A DNA stretch of 64,000 bases, taken from positions 1-64,000 of the forward strand of contig JACCLO010000050.1 of the NCBI GenBank assembly GCA_029448655.1, given 5' to 3'. The stretch comes from Wolfiporia cocos. Its lineage: Eukaryota > Basidiomycota > Agaricomycetes > Polyporales > Phaeolaceae. A program made the position numbers and the translations under genes. Shown piece by piece: positions 1-12,989 of the stretch. Positions within the stretch are counted from its first letter, which is position 1. Every line of letters starts with the position of its first letter. The notes below the pieces were generated by a model that saw only the letters and a program-made list of their open reading frames with translations, ran no database searches and had not been told where the DNA came from.

Positions 1-572
1 TGGCAGGCGCGAGATCAGCGCCGAGCTCATTGTACGCATCCTCACTTTTTTGAGAATCAGCATCATGTACTCATGCTATTTTAAGCTACTTTGCACTGGT
101 CAGAAATCTATTACCGATCTTGTCGCACGGGCAATTTCAGATGCAGTTATACTCGATGGATCGAAGAAAGACTCATACGTGTCAAGCGAACAATGCAGGT
201 CGCTGTCCCAAGTAATCCCGCTGCGCCCGACATGCTAGTAGATTCTGCCACGGAGGGTGGTGATGAACATTTGCACGTACCACATCCGCACTTATTCGCT
301 AGGGATCAAGCAGACTCGTCAAACGACGACTTCGAGCAATTTACGCCTGGCCCTCCGATGATCAAGACTACGCTCTGTCTCGTGAGCAACCCCCCCTCCC
401 TCCTTTCCTAGTTGCTGTTTGGTGCCTCATAAGACTTCATTTATAGACTAAACAGCTATATGAGGTTGACGGAGAAGTGGGCGCGAAGATGGATGGGATG
501 CCGGACTTGGAGGCGCATCGGATGTGGCAGTTCTATGGCGTTGAGACCGACGGAGACAAGATGTATGAGTGA
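1..572 (+). CDS. 3' end of an unidentified gene (partial)
   Basis: The last two exons are readable. An open stretch runs to about 381, followed by a GT-AG intron (382-455) and a final exon (456-572) that ends in TGA. The terminal exon continues the upstream frame exactly and reads YEVDGEVGAKMDGMPDLEAH and then a short acidic tail ending DKMYE. Upstream the frame is acidic and low in complexity (GGDEHLHVPHPHLF). An earlier junction, perhaps near 190, is unclear, and the 5' part lies outside the window. I do not recognise the family. The next gene starts 371 bases downstream on the same strand. Confidence 0.5.
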
Positions 573-942
573 TTGGCTCTCGTATGCATTGTTCGGACAT
601 TCTTGTCACTCTACGCCAGCTTTGGTTATGCTTCTTTCTTGTCTTGTACCATTATCGCATACCTCGCCCTGAAGACAAACGAGCGGCAAGGGTGGCTACT
701 TTCTGCTAATGAGAAATATCATATACCATACATATACCAGCTATGTTTGAAGCGTCCGCAGAAGCACAAGCTTGTATTCTGGACAACGTCGGCTCGAATC
801 GGCGTCTTAATTCAGAGATGTCTAGTAGCGCGTGCGTTGCGTCGCGTCACGTATTTGTGATGGATGTGACACTACGCGTTTCCGCGTCGCGCCTTGTTCT
901 TGACAGCCATACTAGTTACTCCTTGTACACCCACCACTTGAA

Positions 943-3900
943 ATGTCTGCCTCCGATTCTCCTTTCAAATTGCTGCAGCAGACTATCTCAAAATCTCGCG
1001 CCAAGAATAGCAAAAGTCTAGCAGAGGCCCTCGAGAAGGTGTCCTCCCACCTCGTCTTACTCGTAAGGCAGCTATTTGGGGCTCAGTGGATGTCTGTTCA
1101 TCATCATATAGAATTTATCCACGATATCCGAGCAAGCATCCAAAGTGTTATCTCAGTGTCTGCGCAGGCCCCTTCTTCCCATATACTCTGCTTTTCCGCA
1201 GCCTGCCCTTGAAGCCGCTGCCGCGATTTTCTACAAGGTCTATCACGAGAAGGTTCTCCCAACTCTTAGAAAGCAGCAGAATGAGCAACAGGGGTTATGG
1301 GAAGGAGTGCTCAACTCTCTCTTGTCCGGTGTTCTCGTATGCTTTAGTTCGATGTTTACGCTTTGTCCGGGAAGCTGACTATGTCCAGGATTTTCTCGAT
1401 GAAAGTGAAAACGGTAATCTCCATCCCCATTCCCTTCTTCAGATGGGCTCATGGGTGCGCTAGACAAAGGCAAAAGTAGCAAAGCAAAGGACGTCATAGC
1501 AGCCACGCTTTTTCCCAATCTATGCGACATATGTTTCTCACCAACTGCTCCGATGATAAGTACTGGTTTACGATGCACTGTACGGTCTCTTACACCTTTA
1601 TTTATGCGCCAAACTTACACTCATTTCGACATTACCAGGCATATACTCTTCTCGCCGATTCTGCTGCGATGCATCACGCCAATCAACACACGCTTCGTGA
1701 CGACCAAATCCTTGGAGGGTGAGCCTGATTCCATTTTACCTTACTATGCCGCATACCATTTCTTGTGCGTAGTCGTCGCCTCGGAGCCACCATCTGGCGC
1801 ACCAAAGGTAAGCTCTCTCGAAGCAGCGTCATGTCAGATTCCGATACCATGATCCAGATTTCCTTCCTCTGGAGAGCTTGTTGACGCTATTTGCGCGTCT
1901 ATTGCCTTCAACGAAGGGGGCTGCCTCCGGTCGCGCAAACCGTACTGCATTCATCCAGTCTGTGTTCAGCAAGTCGTCTCCCCCGGAAACCACCAGCATC
2001 GGACAAAAAGGTCACGGGGCTGCTTGAGAACGTGCCCTCGGAGGACTGGGACGTGACCTCACGGAAGATTGCCGAAGCACTGGCTGCTGGCGACCGGACT
2101 TTGTGAGTAACTTAAGCTGCCGTATTATCACGCTGACCGGCGCCATATAGCCCGCAGCCTTTTGCGATAGAAGAAGTCTGTGCCTGTGGGCAAACACAAC
2201 GATGCGATAGGCTATATGTCGATCCCAAGGCAATACTCGTGAACATGCTCATAGAAGTGTGCCTTTTGACCTTATTCGATGTCCGTCATACGGCGAGCTG
2301 ATTATATGTTCATACATCGATACAGGATAACCAATATGAATCCCTGACAATCTCATACACTTCCATACACAAAATAGATATCCTGCGCGAGCGTTCTGGC
2401 GAGGAGAGGGTCGGCGCGCAGGTGCAAATTGTCATGTGCAGTCCTCCTATTCTCGGAGGAGAACCGATAACCTCTGGCATAGACGAAAGCGGCCCAGTTG
2501 TAACGTTTACTCTTACGAGCGGCGATCTGGACAGATTCGCAAATGCGTTGCGCGACAGAGGTCAAGTAAGAAAGCGTAGCTTATACTTTCTATCTGGTTT
2601 GCGAGTGCTGACACGGTATCGTAATGCAGGGACAGAAGTATAGAGAGATACTCCCACCGAAGCTATCACTAGCGACGTCGCCACTGGTTTTAGATTTTGA
2701 CACCCAGGGCAAGCCGATGAAACAACTAAGCCAATCCGAGGTGCGCTAAATTGATCGCATTCTTCCATGACTGATCTCCACTCACTAGAGGATTGAGAAA
2801 GTCCAACAATGTGAGTATCACACAATCCATAGCATCCGCGCTCATCAACACTGTCAACTTTCCGCTAGTCTACAATACCAACCAAAGCAGTGACGAACTC
2901 AGCTGCGGATCAGACCTTGATAACGCGACTAGTTCGAGATCTTCTGCTATCGACGAACGTCAGTCTATGAAATCTACGCCCCATATGCGTTCGAAAAATG
3001 TCCGAAGAGAAGCCTTTGGCGCAAGCGATGAGGAACTATGTGATCCATCTGACGTCGACTCGGTTCTGCTGGCCCCGCCTCAACGTAGGCAACGGTCGGA
3101 AGGCCCTAGAGTAATCTCCACTAGGTCAGCCAAATCGTCCGAATCCCGACTTGCCGGGAAAACCCGCAAGTCGACCAATAACTCTGTTGCCGCCAAGGCC
3201 TACAAGAGAAAGCGAGATTCTACTGAGTGCAGCGAAGACGGTCCTAACTCAGATAAGCTGGCAGAGGACGCTGTTGCCAATAAACGATCCAAGACTTCCC
3301 CGACAGGTCGTAGCGCTCTTTGCACACCAGATCCTCCAGAGCGCACGGAATCTCAGGTGCTTCAGCCTCGTTCTACAGCGGCGACTAGGGCAACCAACAG
3401 ATATCACGGCGAAAAGGAGAAAATATGTTCTCCTACCTCATGCTCCCACATGATTGACTATGGTGCTCTACCCGAATCCGATCCATTTTCGTCTACTCGG
3501 AACACGTTGTCTCCTCTCACAGCTTTGTTTGCTCGTCGCAAGAAGGCCGACAATAAGCCTGCCCTGGAAAGCAAAGCCCCTCAGTCGAGCACGACCAAAG
3601 GTAGACCTCATAAAGCAAAGCTCTGGAAGACAAAACCGTCTCCGCCGGGCCCTATCATCTACCAGGGAGCCTCGGACGACGATCCGTTATGTGACAGGCA
3701 TGAGCTATCTGACACGTTCGTCGAGGACGAACCTGTCGAAGAGACTAAGGAAAATCAATCGGAAGTAAAAATCAAGACACACGCAAAGCATGTGGTCCCT
3801 GCTCTCGCAGCCAGTGCTTCGACAACGGACAAAAGGGTATGTTTGTTCTCTTGCGTTCTCGTGATTGATGAGAAAGCCATATCATGGTCGTGGACTACAG

Positions 3901-5327
3901 AGGGTCGAAATGTCGAACCCTGCCTTGCAAGAGAAAGCTCACCCATTGTCAGGTTCTACCAACATTGCTAAGGCGCGTGTACCGTGACACTTTCTACGCC
4001 ATACGCTAATACTAAAACAGTCCACAAGCAAAAAGAGAAAGATTGCGCCATGGGCCAACCTCACTTCTGAAGCCCCTCACAGATCTGCGACTGTAGACAA
4101 CAGTACGAGCGGAGTTCCTGGTGTTCACCATGAAGAAACCATACAGCCTACACTGAATACTTTGGGATGCACATCTCTGTCCAAGAAGTCTATGTCATCA
4201 TCCGCATCTGAAAGCCTCTTGACGGGATCTGGTAATGTTCATACAGGGCCTCTGCCTGAGGAGCCAGCCACCGCTGAAGATTCTATGTCAGACATCTCCG
4301 AAGTTGCCAACAAGGCGATACATGCGACCATAGCAGATTCCATGCTCGGAACGAATACCACACCAAGATCCGATCGTATACATTCTCCTGCTCCTCTCGT
4401 CATTCCCTCTCCGGAAAAGCTTGAGCAAACTGATTTTGAGTTGACGGAGGTAACATCTACCCCAATTGGCAAGGTTGTTGAGGTCGATGATTGTGCAGGA
4501 GACTCTGTCTCCACGAGAAAGACCCATCCTAGACATTCCGTTACCTTCGCGCCAGTCGTGGAAGAATGCGAACCGTTGCCGGAGTTGAACTTTGAGATTG
4601 GTTCTCGGAGTCAGCCCACATCGCTGAGCCCATACAAGCGAGAGAGGGCTACTGGTAAACTTATCCATAGATACAACGGCGCACTTCTGACTTTTGTTGT
4701 TAGTGTCACTGGGACTGCTGCTGCAGGATATTGAACACGAGCCTTTCATAGGGCGACGTGAACGTGGCTCATTCCGGAAAACAAATATAACGGGTGCTGG
4801 GAACCGCTCGCGGTGCAAGGAAGCCACTGCAAATGTCCAAGACATCGAAGATGTTCTGCGGGAGTTGCATCAGGTGCCGTAGAAGCTGCTAAGGATATTG
4901 CGGTATGCTGAGTATGTGCTCGACCCTCGCAGGCTATTTTCGGCAAGATCACGGATCGCTTTGACAGCGTACGTGAAGAAGTGCACATTGATCGGAGTGC
5001 AATCCTCCGGGAGGCAGCGCAGGATCCTATGCACATGCGTGCGGATAGGTGTGTGCTGACTGCCCATACATACTTCGCATTCTTGCGGACCTGCTGATCC
5101 CTGTGAACGGCCACTGCAGTGTCGCCCACTTCAACCGCCTTATCGACCTCGAGGCCGAATATGCGTCCTCTGGGCGTGCTGTCATTGACAGTTTGGAAGA
5201 GTTGCTTCGCGCAAATGAAGGGATATGCTGCAAAATAGAAGAGACGATAAAGAGCATCGATCGTACAACACTCGTTGGAAGGATGCCGGTGGTCCTAGTG
5301 GAAATTCCCGCGAGCCTGAGACAGTGA
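943..5327 (+). CDS. Probable meiotic chromosome-axis core protein, Red1/SYCP2-like
   Basis: A many-exon gene with introns of about 30-60 nt. Readable exons include 943-1062, 1112-1336, 1389-1413, 1443-1579, 1639-1718, 2151-2254 and a long exon to about 3838. The N-terminal part is helical and ARM-like (EAAAAIFYKVYHEKVLPTLR, FLPLESLLTLFARLLPS). A compact beta-rich segment (2151-2700) follows, with CDRLYVDPKAILVNML and VVTFTLTSGDLDRFANALRD, like the Spt16M/PH-type domain of SYCP2. Next come about 600 disordered, Ser- and charge-rich residues with an NLS (KKRK near 4030). The C-terminal coiled coil spans 4830-5327 (DIEDVLRELHQ, DSLEELLRANEG). Known: Red1, Rec10, ASY3 and SYCP2 share ARM, PH-like, disordered and coiled-coil parts and recruit HORMA proteins. 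The assignment rests on this architecture. The frame is uncertain at 1719-2020, where a one-base problem may exist. Confidence 0.45.
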
Positions 5328-6578
5328 AAGGAATACAACCATGTTATAGTAGAGAACGCGGTGAGTTCGCTCGATATCACAAACGCTCTAGTACAAATCA
5401 TTGCATGTTGATCATCACATGCAGCTGTAGCATGAAACAGGAAACAAGACACAGCTGTATACAAGCGATCGGTCCACGCACGCCTCAGAAGGGATAGTGT
5501 TAGTTTACATGACCATTGCAAGCGGAAGGTGATATGTGCAATGCATGTAACTCTCACCTAACTACCGTCATCCGGCATTCGATACTCAAATAACTTGTTG
5601 TTCTAACAATGGTATGCCAATAACCCCGTGCAAAACCACCTAGCATTCCAACGCAGCATGAGGAAGCTAAAGTATTCGCCGTGACACCTCGCTACCCAGC
5701 TTCCTTTGTTCATACCGTCTCGATACAGAGCACCTTGTGTTATGCATCCATCGGGCTCATCTCGACCACTGTTGGGGCGCGGCCACTCCTCGCCGGTGTG
5801 GCACCCTTCTCTTCCCATCCCGCGCGCCACACTATCTTCCATTTTCCACACTCTCGTTGAATGGTTACTTCTTCCATCATTGCCGAACACGCTCTCTGAC
5901 ACCCGTAACATAAGTTTATATCCAATGACGGCGACAGCCTGAGACATTGTTTCACGGCATTGCGGCGGGTCTCTTGGCACGGAAAGATTAGGTTTACTTC
6001 TCAATAAAATCGGCTATGAGCACAGCTGTGCACGCATCAAAGCACGCATTGGTGAGCCGATTTGCTATCGACCTCCGCCATTATGTGGGCTGGAACTGCA
6101 TCAGAATGGTGCCTGTGCGCAGCACACATGAAAGCGTGAAGGGGACTTGCTAGGTGCACCATTCACGAAGGGTTCACGAGCCTAGACGATCATTGCGAGA
6201 TGAACGGGCGTGGTGTCTCACTGTGCCTTGCGAACAAGTGCCTCGCTAGTGCAGATGCATTTGGGTGACGGGGATCGCGAGATGAACGGACTTCTCACTC
6301 TGAGTGCGAGTGAGAGTCGACTTCGTGATCGCGTACTAGCTTGCCGTGAATTGGAAGGGATTAATATGGATCGTAAACGCCCAGCGCCACCGATGCCGCG
6401 AGTCGGCACACTGGTTTGTCAGCATGGGACCCTGGACACCATGCATATATGGTCACCGGAGCACTGGTTGCCGTCCAGTGCAGCGTGGTGACTCTTGCTT
6501 ACTGATAGGTAGACTCGCATCTCTCCTATTGACTGCCACCACCACAGCCCTCCCCCTCCCAAGCCCAAGCACGGTGTC
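5328..6578. other. Intergenic, no gene seen
   Basis: About 1.25 kb between the axis-like gene and the kinase pseudogene. Open frames here are short, lack splice-linked partners and show no recognisable motif. It presumably holds the 3' UTR of one gene and the promoter of the next. No repeat family from the rest of the window is seen here. Confidence 0.5.
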
Positions 6579-9250
6579 ATGTCATCGGGTTTGAAACGTC
6601 CCAGTGACACCCCATCATCACCACGCAAGAAGCCGCGTCCTCAATACAAAACTCTAAAGAGCTTAGTCGAGGAGGCAGCCAAAAAGGTCAACCGCTTGAT
6701 TGAACATGTAAAAAAAGAGATATTGCCGCTTCTGCAGGAGGAGGGTCTTGGTACAGTTGGTGCTAAGCTCGCTATGAGTATTATGGGACTTGTGGTCAGT
6801 GCAGCTTCTGCTCCTGGAGAGAAGGAGTTGGGTGAAATGCAGTACTTGGAAGTACATATCAACATCCCAGATGATTACCCAGATATGGCAAGTAGGCTTG
6901 CTATCTATTCCTGACGTCCCTAGTCCCAAGCTGACATGCACTCAAAAGAGTTACAACTGAATGATTTGAATACACAATATGCGAACCTTGCCTTTTATTT
7001 CAGGGTACTGCTCAACTCCCTCCCTGCACCATCAGAATTTGCCAAGACGGACGTGTGGGCAGACGTACAAAGAACCCGCGCAGCCATCTTATGTATGCGT
7101 CCCGTTGAAAAGAGCGGTGTGCCGATATGCACGCTCCACGATGTCTTTCGTCTTTTCCGAATTCGACTTGGCACAGACCTTTCTTCAGCCACCGATGACC
7201 CTATCGCGGTTGCCTCCATCCGTGCTGCCGCCTTATTGTGCAACGAGATGGGAAACCCGTTCGACGATGAGAACGCACGCACAGCGAAATTTAACGAATG
7301 TGTTCAAGGACTGCTCCCTAACTTTAGGCTCAACCACAAATTTTTTCCCAAACTCGACCGTGCCGTATGCAAACCGGATGCAACGTTGTTCATGGACGAG
7401 GAGGAGATCTTCCCAGTTTGCCTGCGTGAGGACAAGCGTGAGGCGGGCGAAACTGACACAGACTAGACTGTGGGACTCACACTATAACCTTATAGGCCGA
7501 CTTGAAGATGTTGCAGGAAGGTTGTGAGGAGGCTAGTGGGCGCAAGCAGAGATGGTATGTAACTGTGCGAATGCAGAGAACAAATCTAAGGCTTATCCGC
7601 AGTGATAGCCCTACTTATATACATGTTTTGTTTGGTTACCGGTAAGGGAAGCCAAACATGAAGGTGGTCTGGTGCGCAGACATAAACTAATATGGTTAGT
7701 CGTAAACTACCATAGACCATGTGCGCCGGTGAATGGCCGCACCAGTAAGATCGTTTGTTTGGACCGTAGGTCCATGTTGTGGAAGTGGCTGTAGCTACGT
7801 TAGTAAGCCATGCATGTGATTATTATATTCCGGATCGGGATATGAGTAATCGTAAGGTCATTGGCATGTGATAACGAGCGGGCCGCTTATCCAATTGTAC
7901 TGACATAGCCCGGTATCGGGATATGAGTAAGGCGCGTGACACCGGAGGTTAGTCCGCTGAGTCATTGACGCGTACAAGCGTGTTATGTACGTGTTGTTAT
8001 GACAAGGTGGACGTATACCGCGTTGTGTACGTGTTGTTTGGTTGCGTGTACGTGTAGACGGGCGCTTAGCAGCGTAAATGTCTACAAGGTTGTAGAAATA
8101 CCAGATAAATAGGTAAAAAATACGGGAAAAATAGTGTGCATGTCCCAAATCTGTGACAGAAACTGGCTATGACGTCTACATGCAAGTGGCGCACGACTAC
8201 TCGATTGTGGTCAAAACTCTTCGATGTGCATGAAGGCGGGTGCACCAATGTTTCTCCCATGCTTGTTGGGTATGTACTTTGAACCAAACATACATGTTCT
8301 TGGGCGCCCTTATGATTATCACACAGGACCCCATCTGTCCATGCAGGGCGGTTTTTATGATGGAGAGGATTACATAGTGGAACCACTAAGTGCAATGTAT
8401 TGTATGCTACCAGACGTCACCAAAGAGCGACAGAATCAGCTCGCACGGTTGCTGTATGCGCTCGCTAAAGGAGTAGAGGAGCTGAAGGAGTACGTTGCCC
8501 AACACAATAATGCCACTGTGGGATCAGGTTAATGTCGTCCTACAGGCTGGCTTCATCAACCGCTGAACCACCCTCATTCCCTTTGTGCACCCCCTCAAAT
8601 CTACTCATCCTGCACGCTGTATGCCGACACCGCTGCCGACACCGCTGCGACAAACCAAGCACTGGGACCCTCACATTCAAGAAGACCTCTTGTCGTCGAT
8701 CTCAACAACCGAGTGCTGTTCACAGCAACGTTGTCGACGACCTCTGCACGGGAGAAGTTGCCGGAGCAGACACCTGTGGTTGTCAAGCTTGTCAGCGGTT
8801 CCTATGGCGAAGACATACATCGACTTCTGGCGAAGGAAGGCCTCGTGCCTACCCTCCATGGTGTGTCTGCTTGGAAGGTGCTCCTGTTGCCTACATCATG
8901 GACCCTTGGATGGGGATTGGAAGCGCTTACACGACCTCTTACGTGGATTTAACCCTCTGTGCCGTAAGGCTATACGGGGAATCATTGGAGAATGTTCTGA
9001 AATTGCTCAAGAAAAAGGGCTTCGTACACGGCGACCTTAGGTCGAGCAATATAATGGCGCGGATCGTTGACGAAGAAAAAGCGGAGATCAAGGTTGTCGA
9101 CTTTGATTGGGCGGGCAAGCCAGTCAGGTATTCTACCCTGCGATGCGCAACGAGTCCATCGGTTGGCCTGGTCGGCCCTGTGGTCCAATTGAAGCTGAGG
9201 ATGACCGCGAACTGCTTGATTCGTGGTGGCCACGAGAAACCCATGTCTGA
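6579..9250 (+). pseudogene. FunK1-like protein kinase, disrupted
   Basis: Exon 1 starts at ATG 6579 with a basic N-terminus (KRPSDTPSSPRKKPR) and a coiled helix. An intron at about 6891-6950 joins it to a long exon (FRLFRIRLGTDLSS). The kinase part carries VVVKLVSGSYGEDIHRLL (near 8780), the catalytic loop HGDLRSSNIM (near 9025) and DFDWAG in place of DFG (near 9100). It ends with the family tail NESIGWPGRP and a stop near 9250. The gene is broken by a 705-bp solo LTR at 7454-8158 and by frame changes near 8230, 8540-8700, 8865 and 9120. Known: such kinases are expanded in Agaricomycetes and their substrates are mostly unknown. Some indels could be assembly errors, but the LTR insertion is real. 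Confidence 0.75.
7454..8158 (-). mobile_element. Solo LTR inserted in the kinase gene
   Basis: 705 bp, running TGACACAGAC... to ...ATCTGTGACA on the plus strand (sense is minus, TGTCACAGAT...GTCTGTGTCA). It is flanked by 5-bp direct repeats GAAAC (7449-7453 and 8159-8163). Removing it with one TSD copy rejoins the kinase frame. The sense strand begins with AT-rich TATTTTT blocks like those of the LTR piece at 24533. A TATA-like TATATAAG lies at about 7615-7625 (minus). The 5-bp TSD and TG...CA ends identify an LTR, not a DNA transposon. Confidence 0.9.
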
Positions 9251-10511
9251 TCGTTGTTTCAAAGAATGCTTCACTCTCCTTCTCTCGCTACATTTGTATG
9301 TAGTTTTCCATTCTCGATGTGACTATACCAGCAATGCATACAACCAAAAATACTACGGCTGATCATGGTTTCGGTGATTTGCAAGCGATGCATTGTTGCG
9401 CGCTGGACACCACGCAGACAGTCTGAAGTCGCATACGGAGGCATCAGATCAGCCACAGCCCAGTTAAATTAAATCCAGACACTGGCGGTGTCCGTGCTTT
9501 CCTTTTTTGCTATTAGACATGTATGACTCCCTTTGCACCTGTTTTGGAATTATGTACCTTTGTCGTGATTATATGGGCAGCAACACTTGCAGATGTTCGA
9601 TGGTGCAACAAGCTGCAAGGCCAGATTGTAATATTGCACATTGAAATCTGACGCTGTGTGCTGCATCGAAGGCGGTATACAACCGGCTTGAGATCCGAGC
9701 AGTCATATGATTGCAACTTGTGTATCACGATGCAAATACAATCTCGAGCAATATGCCACAGTGGTCCAGCGGTATGGTATTGCATGCCCCCAGCTACATG
9801 TCTCTAAGCATGGTTTTAACGGGTCACCACAGGTTGATGATTCCTCATATATTGTATGGATTGTTGCTCTCTGACAATGTCGAGAACGATTATGCATGTG
9901 GCTTCGCTCATTCTGCGGTCCATTCTTACTATACTTGGCTGTTGCAGATATGGTGACGTGGAAAATGGACGTTCCTCCCCCAGGTCCTCGCCGTACAGCA
10001 TCTTAGCCAAAGCATAGTGGGGGATATTGTGCTTCTCGAGGTAGGCATTGATCTGATGTAGTGAACGATTTCATTGATGCATTTGGTCTATATCACGTGC
10101 TGGTGTGGACCCAATACAATTCTCCAGCCGTAATGCAATAACCCATTGCACCAAAAGGGCACAATGCCAAACTCTGTTGGCATCGGTGGGTCTCAGTACT
10201 TAAGCTATTATGGCACATGGTCGTGACAGCTCATGACAGTCTAGCAATACTGCTCCTTGATAATGATGCGTTTGACTTGGTCCGCACCCGGCCGCTCGGC
10301 CGACACATCCGTCGCACCAGAGTCCTCAACGGCCATGGAAGAGCTGTCAGCGTCATTCCGCGTGCTTGCCCATGCAGTGTGAGACTCAACGTATAGTTGC
10401 ATGCAGACCCTTTCCTCTTGCACCACGATGAGGGAGGAGTACTGTTAGACATCCCCTGAGTCAGGTGCCAATTCTCAGGCAGCAGACACCAGTAGATCAG
10501 CAGCCCCTCCC
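9251..10511. other. No confident gene
   Basis: Mostly short frames. On the minus strand 10241-10426 is open and ends KRIIIKEQYC, with an acidic, Ser-rich composition. It could be the end of a gene interrupted by the adjacent retrotransposon, but the frame cannot be followed across the insertion (18984 onward). Nothing else is recognised. Confidence 0.35.
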
Positions 10512-11218
10512 TGTTACGGGTCGAACACCCGTTCGTATATTCGAGTCGCGAATATAGATCGTTCTTCTGCACGTGGGCGTATAGCCGTATGCAAGGCAAA
10601 TGCTCGTTAGATGCCTTCAAGTCCTAGGTGAAGTTCCTAGGAGATCGTATAATATCCAATACGCGTTAGAGGATATAATCTGTTCAGGTGCGAGTCGAAT
10701 AGAATATAAGACTCGCCTAAGTCCGAGAAGTCAGTGTGCACTTCGAGGACTTAGTCGTTTGGTTGCTCGAGTGAGAAATACTGAGCGTAGTTTCCTACGT
10801 TTGAGAACAAGTATAAGACTTCTTGTTTATACAACAAGGTCGAGCTGAAGAGCCTTGACAATAAGTACATGAGCTTTTATACTACGCTGGGTTTTAGGGG
10901 TCAAGTCCATCCCAGATGCCACCGCTACTATCTACGCTATAGTATCAAACGTTTGATAAGTATGTAGTGATGTATCCGAAACGATAGATAGGGATGATGG
11001 TGGTTGAACACCATCTATAAGCCTAATAACGATGAAGGTGAAACGCTGGCAGAGTTGATCTGCCAAAGGTGAAACGCGCCCCTACATGCTAATACAACTG
11101 GGGATGCGCCCAGTAGAGTCACGAGTAGCCAGGGGGTTGGTTGCGCAACAAGTCCCTGTATCGTATTCGCCCGGTGGTGAGTTCTGTCGATATTCGAAAA
11201 TTAAAAATAACCGTAACA
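10512..11218 (-). repeat. Gypsy-1 3' LTR
   Basis: 707 bp, direct copy of 18278-18983. The LTR contains a TATAAAA box in sense orientation, followed by the leader AGCTCGACCTT. Differences from its partner are mainly single-base indels (roughly 15 indels against about 7 substitutions by eye). Confidence 0.93.
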
Positions 11219-11273
11219 TCCAGCCCCTCCCTAGGCATTCGTCGGCCTCGACGAATTTTCCAAGTTCCTCTCT

Positions 11274-12540
11274 TCAGAGTGCCTCGGCGTCCTGTTCATT
11301 GTAGATGTCGCCGTTCCCGCTGAGGGACGGGGGTCGTAGGAGTTCGCCATACGAAGTGTTGGCGGCATTCATTCTGTCAATGACCTGGTTGATTGAGCCC
11401 ACAAGCTCTGCAAATATAGTCGGGGCAGTCGAGGATCCAGTGCTAGCGGATCCGCACTGCCGACAGGGTTGTTCAAGGCGAGGGCCCTTGCTGGTACCCG
11501 TAGGAAAAGGGATATCTCTGAGATATTCGTTGTGTCGGTATCTCCAGTGGTGAGCGGCGCGGTGGAGGTTCCGTTGCGCCCATGTGGGTAAGGAGGCGGT
11601 GTCCTCGTTCGTGCTCCCTCGCACCTCGCTCGAACTCCTCGCGGGGTAATGCTCTGCACCGATGGAGATCGTCGAATAGGCGGCGTGCTATTCGCGTCTT
11701 CGCTGTCGTTCTGGGGTAGCCCTAGGGCTCGTCGGGCGTGCAGGTGGTTCACGTCTCCCGTTGCCTCCCATAACCAAGGAATACGTGGCGTCGGGTCTCT
11801 AACTCCTGTTCGGCGGGCTCTCTGAGTCGTGGTAGGCAGTGGAAATAATACTCTATCGCCCTCCATAAAATCAAAACGGCCTTGCAACTCGGCGTCGTTT
11901 CGTCGGGGGTGAAAAAGCAGGCGGGTCGTGGTGTGTATTCGGGTCGACCGGGAGTAACGTGCTCGCGATCCTACGAGAGTCGTTGAGCGCGTGTCGTAGT
12001 CGGGGCCCGTCGTGGTGGGCGGCCAATCTGTCGATAAGTCTGTTGGTGAGTAATTCGAGTCCCTCTCTCTGCGCTCTGATCTGCCCTCCATTCGGACAAG
12101 GTCCTCGTGATGTTCTGGTACGAGCTGTAGACGTGTGTGAGGTCCTGCGCGATGTCGAAGAGGGCCGACCAGCCATCGGCTCGGCCAGCAAAAGGTCCCT
12201 CGGCCCTGTACCAGAGGAGGCGTGTCTACTCTGCAGATGCTGGGGGGAGTACCTTCTTGGTGGCGTACCTCGCGGTCGGCCTTCTCGACGATCTGCATCG
12301 CCGGGGGTCGTGGTTCGGCGGGGGAGCTGGTGCGAGTCGTCGACAATACTATTACTGTCCTGTTTTCGAGTGTCGGGGTTGTCCTGACTCTCGTCCTGTG
12401 GTAGTCTTTTATCGCTCCTTGGAGTGCTGCCAAGTTCGCCTCGTCTTCCCATGAATTGTCGGCTGTGCTAGCCTTTCCAACTTGACGAAGTATTGATGCT
12501 TCTTTCCTTTCCATCTGTCAGCCAGATGGCTTCGACTTCG
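11274..12540 (-). CDS. Gypsy-1 pol C-terminus: chromodomain plus long unknown extension
   Basis: Sense reading starts with EEYEVEAI (about 12530) and continues to NSWEDEANLAALQGAIKDY, the end of a chromodomain. About 350-390 further residues follow in shifting frames. They are Arg/Pro-rich, with a KRRR cluster, a PCRQCGSAST segment and a helical end (FAELVGSINQVIDRMNAAN). I recognise no family for the extension. Chromodomains in fungal gypsy integrases bind modified histone tails and direct integration to heterochromatin (established). The role of the extension is unknown. Frames change at least twice, so exact residues are uncertain. Confidence 0.55.
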
Positions 12541-12989
12541 TATTCCTCCTGTCCCTTGATGATATCAGGGTGGCGGCCGTAGGTCATTGGGTCCGTGCAC
12601 CCTTGTTTCTTTGAATGGTTTTAGTAGGCAGCATGGAATACCGGATGAATTTTCCAGTTCGCCGGTACTGCAAGCCGTTATGTCGTGGGTCCCAGCTTTT
12701 CTGTGATGGTGAAGGGTCCTTCCCTTTTTGGTGCTAGCTTGTTAGATTCGTAGGGATGGTTGGTTCTTTGCGTCGAGCCAAACCTTGTCCTCCTTTCTCG
12801 AGCTTCGGTAAGTCTCGGAGGAAACGTCCCGCCATCTTCTTTTCTGGGCTAGTTCGTGCGCGATGAATGCCATCTTTCGCCGCCTCTTTGAATCTTTTTG
12901 ATCCTGTCAACTGCTGCCAGGACGTTTCCTACCCTGTCGTAGTCTGGGAATCCCTTGGAATAACCCAAGATTATTTCAAGGGGCGCAGG

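Noticed and set aside
9760..9830. tRNA-like TGGTCCAGCGGTATGG start
   Set aside because: No T-arm or matching acceptor stem downstream.
11369..12514. The 381-codon minus frame as an independent gene
   Set aside because: It continues the Gypsy-1 chromodomain and lies inside the element before its 3' LTR.
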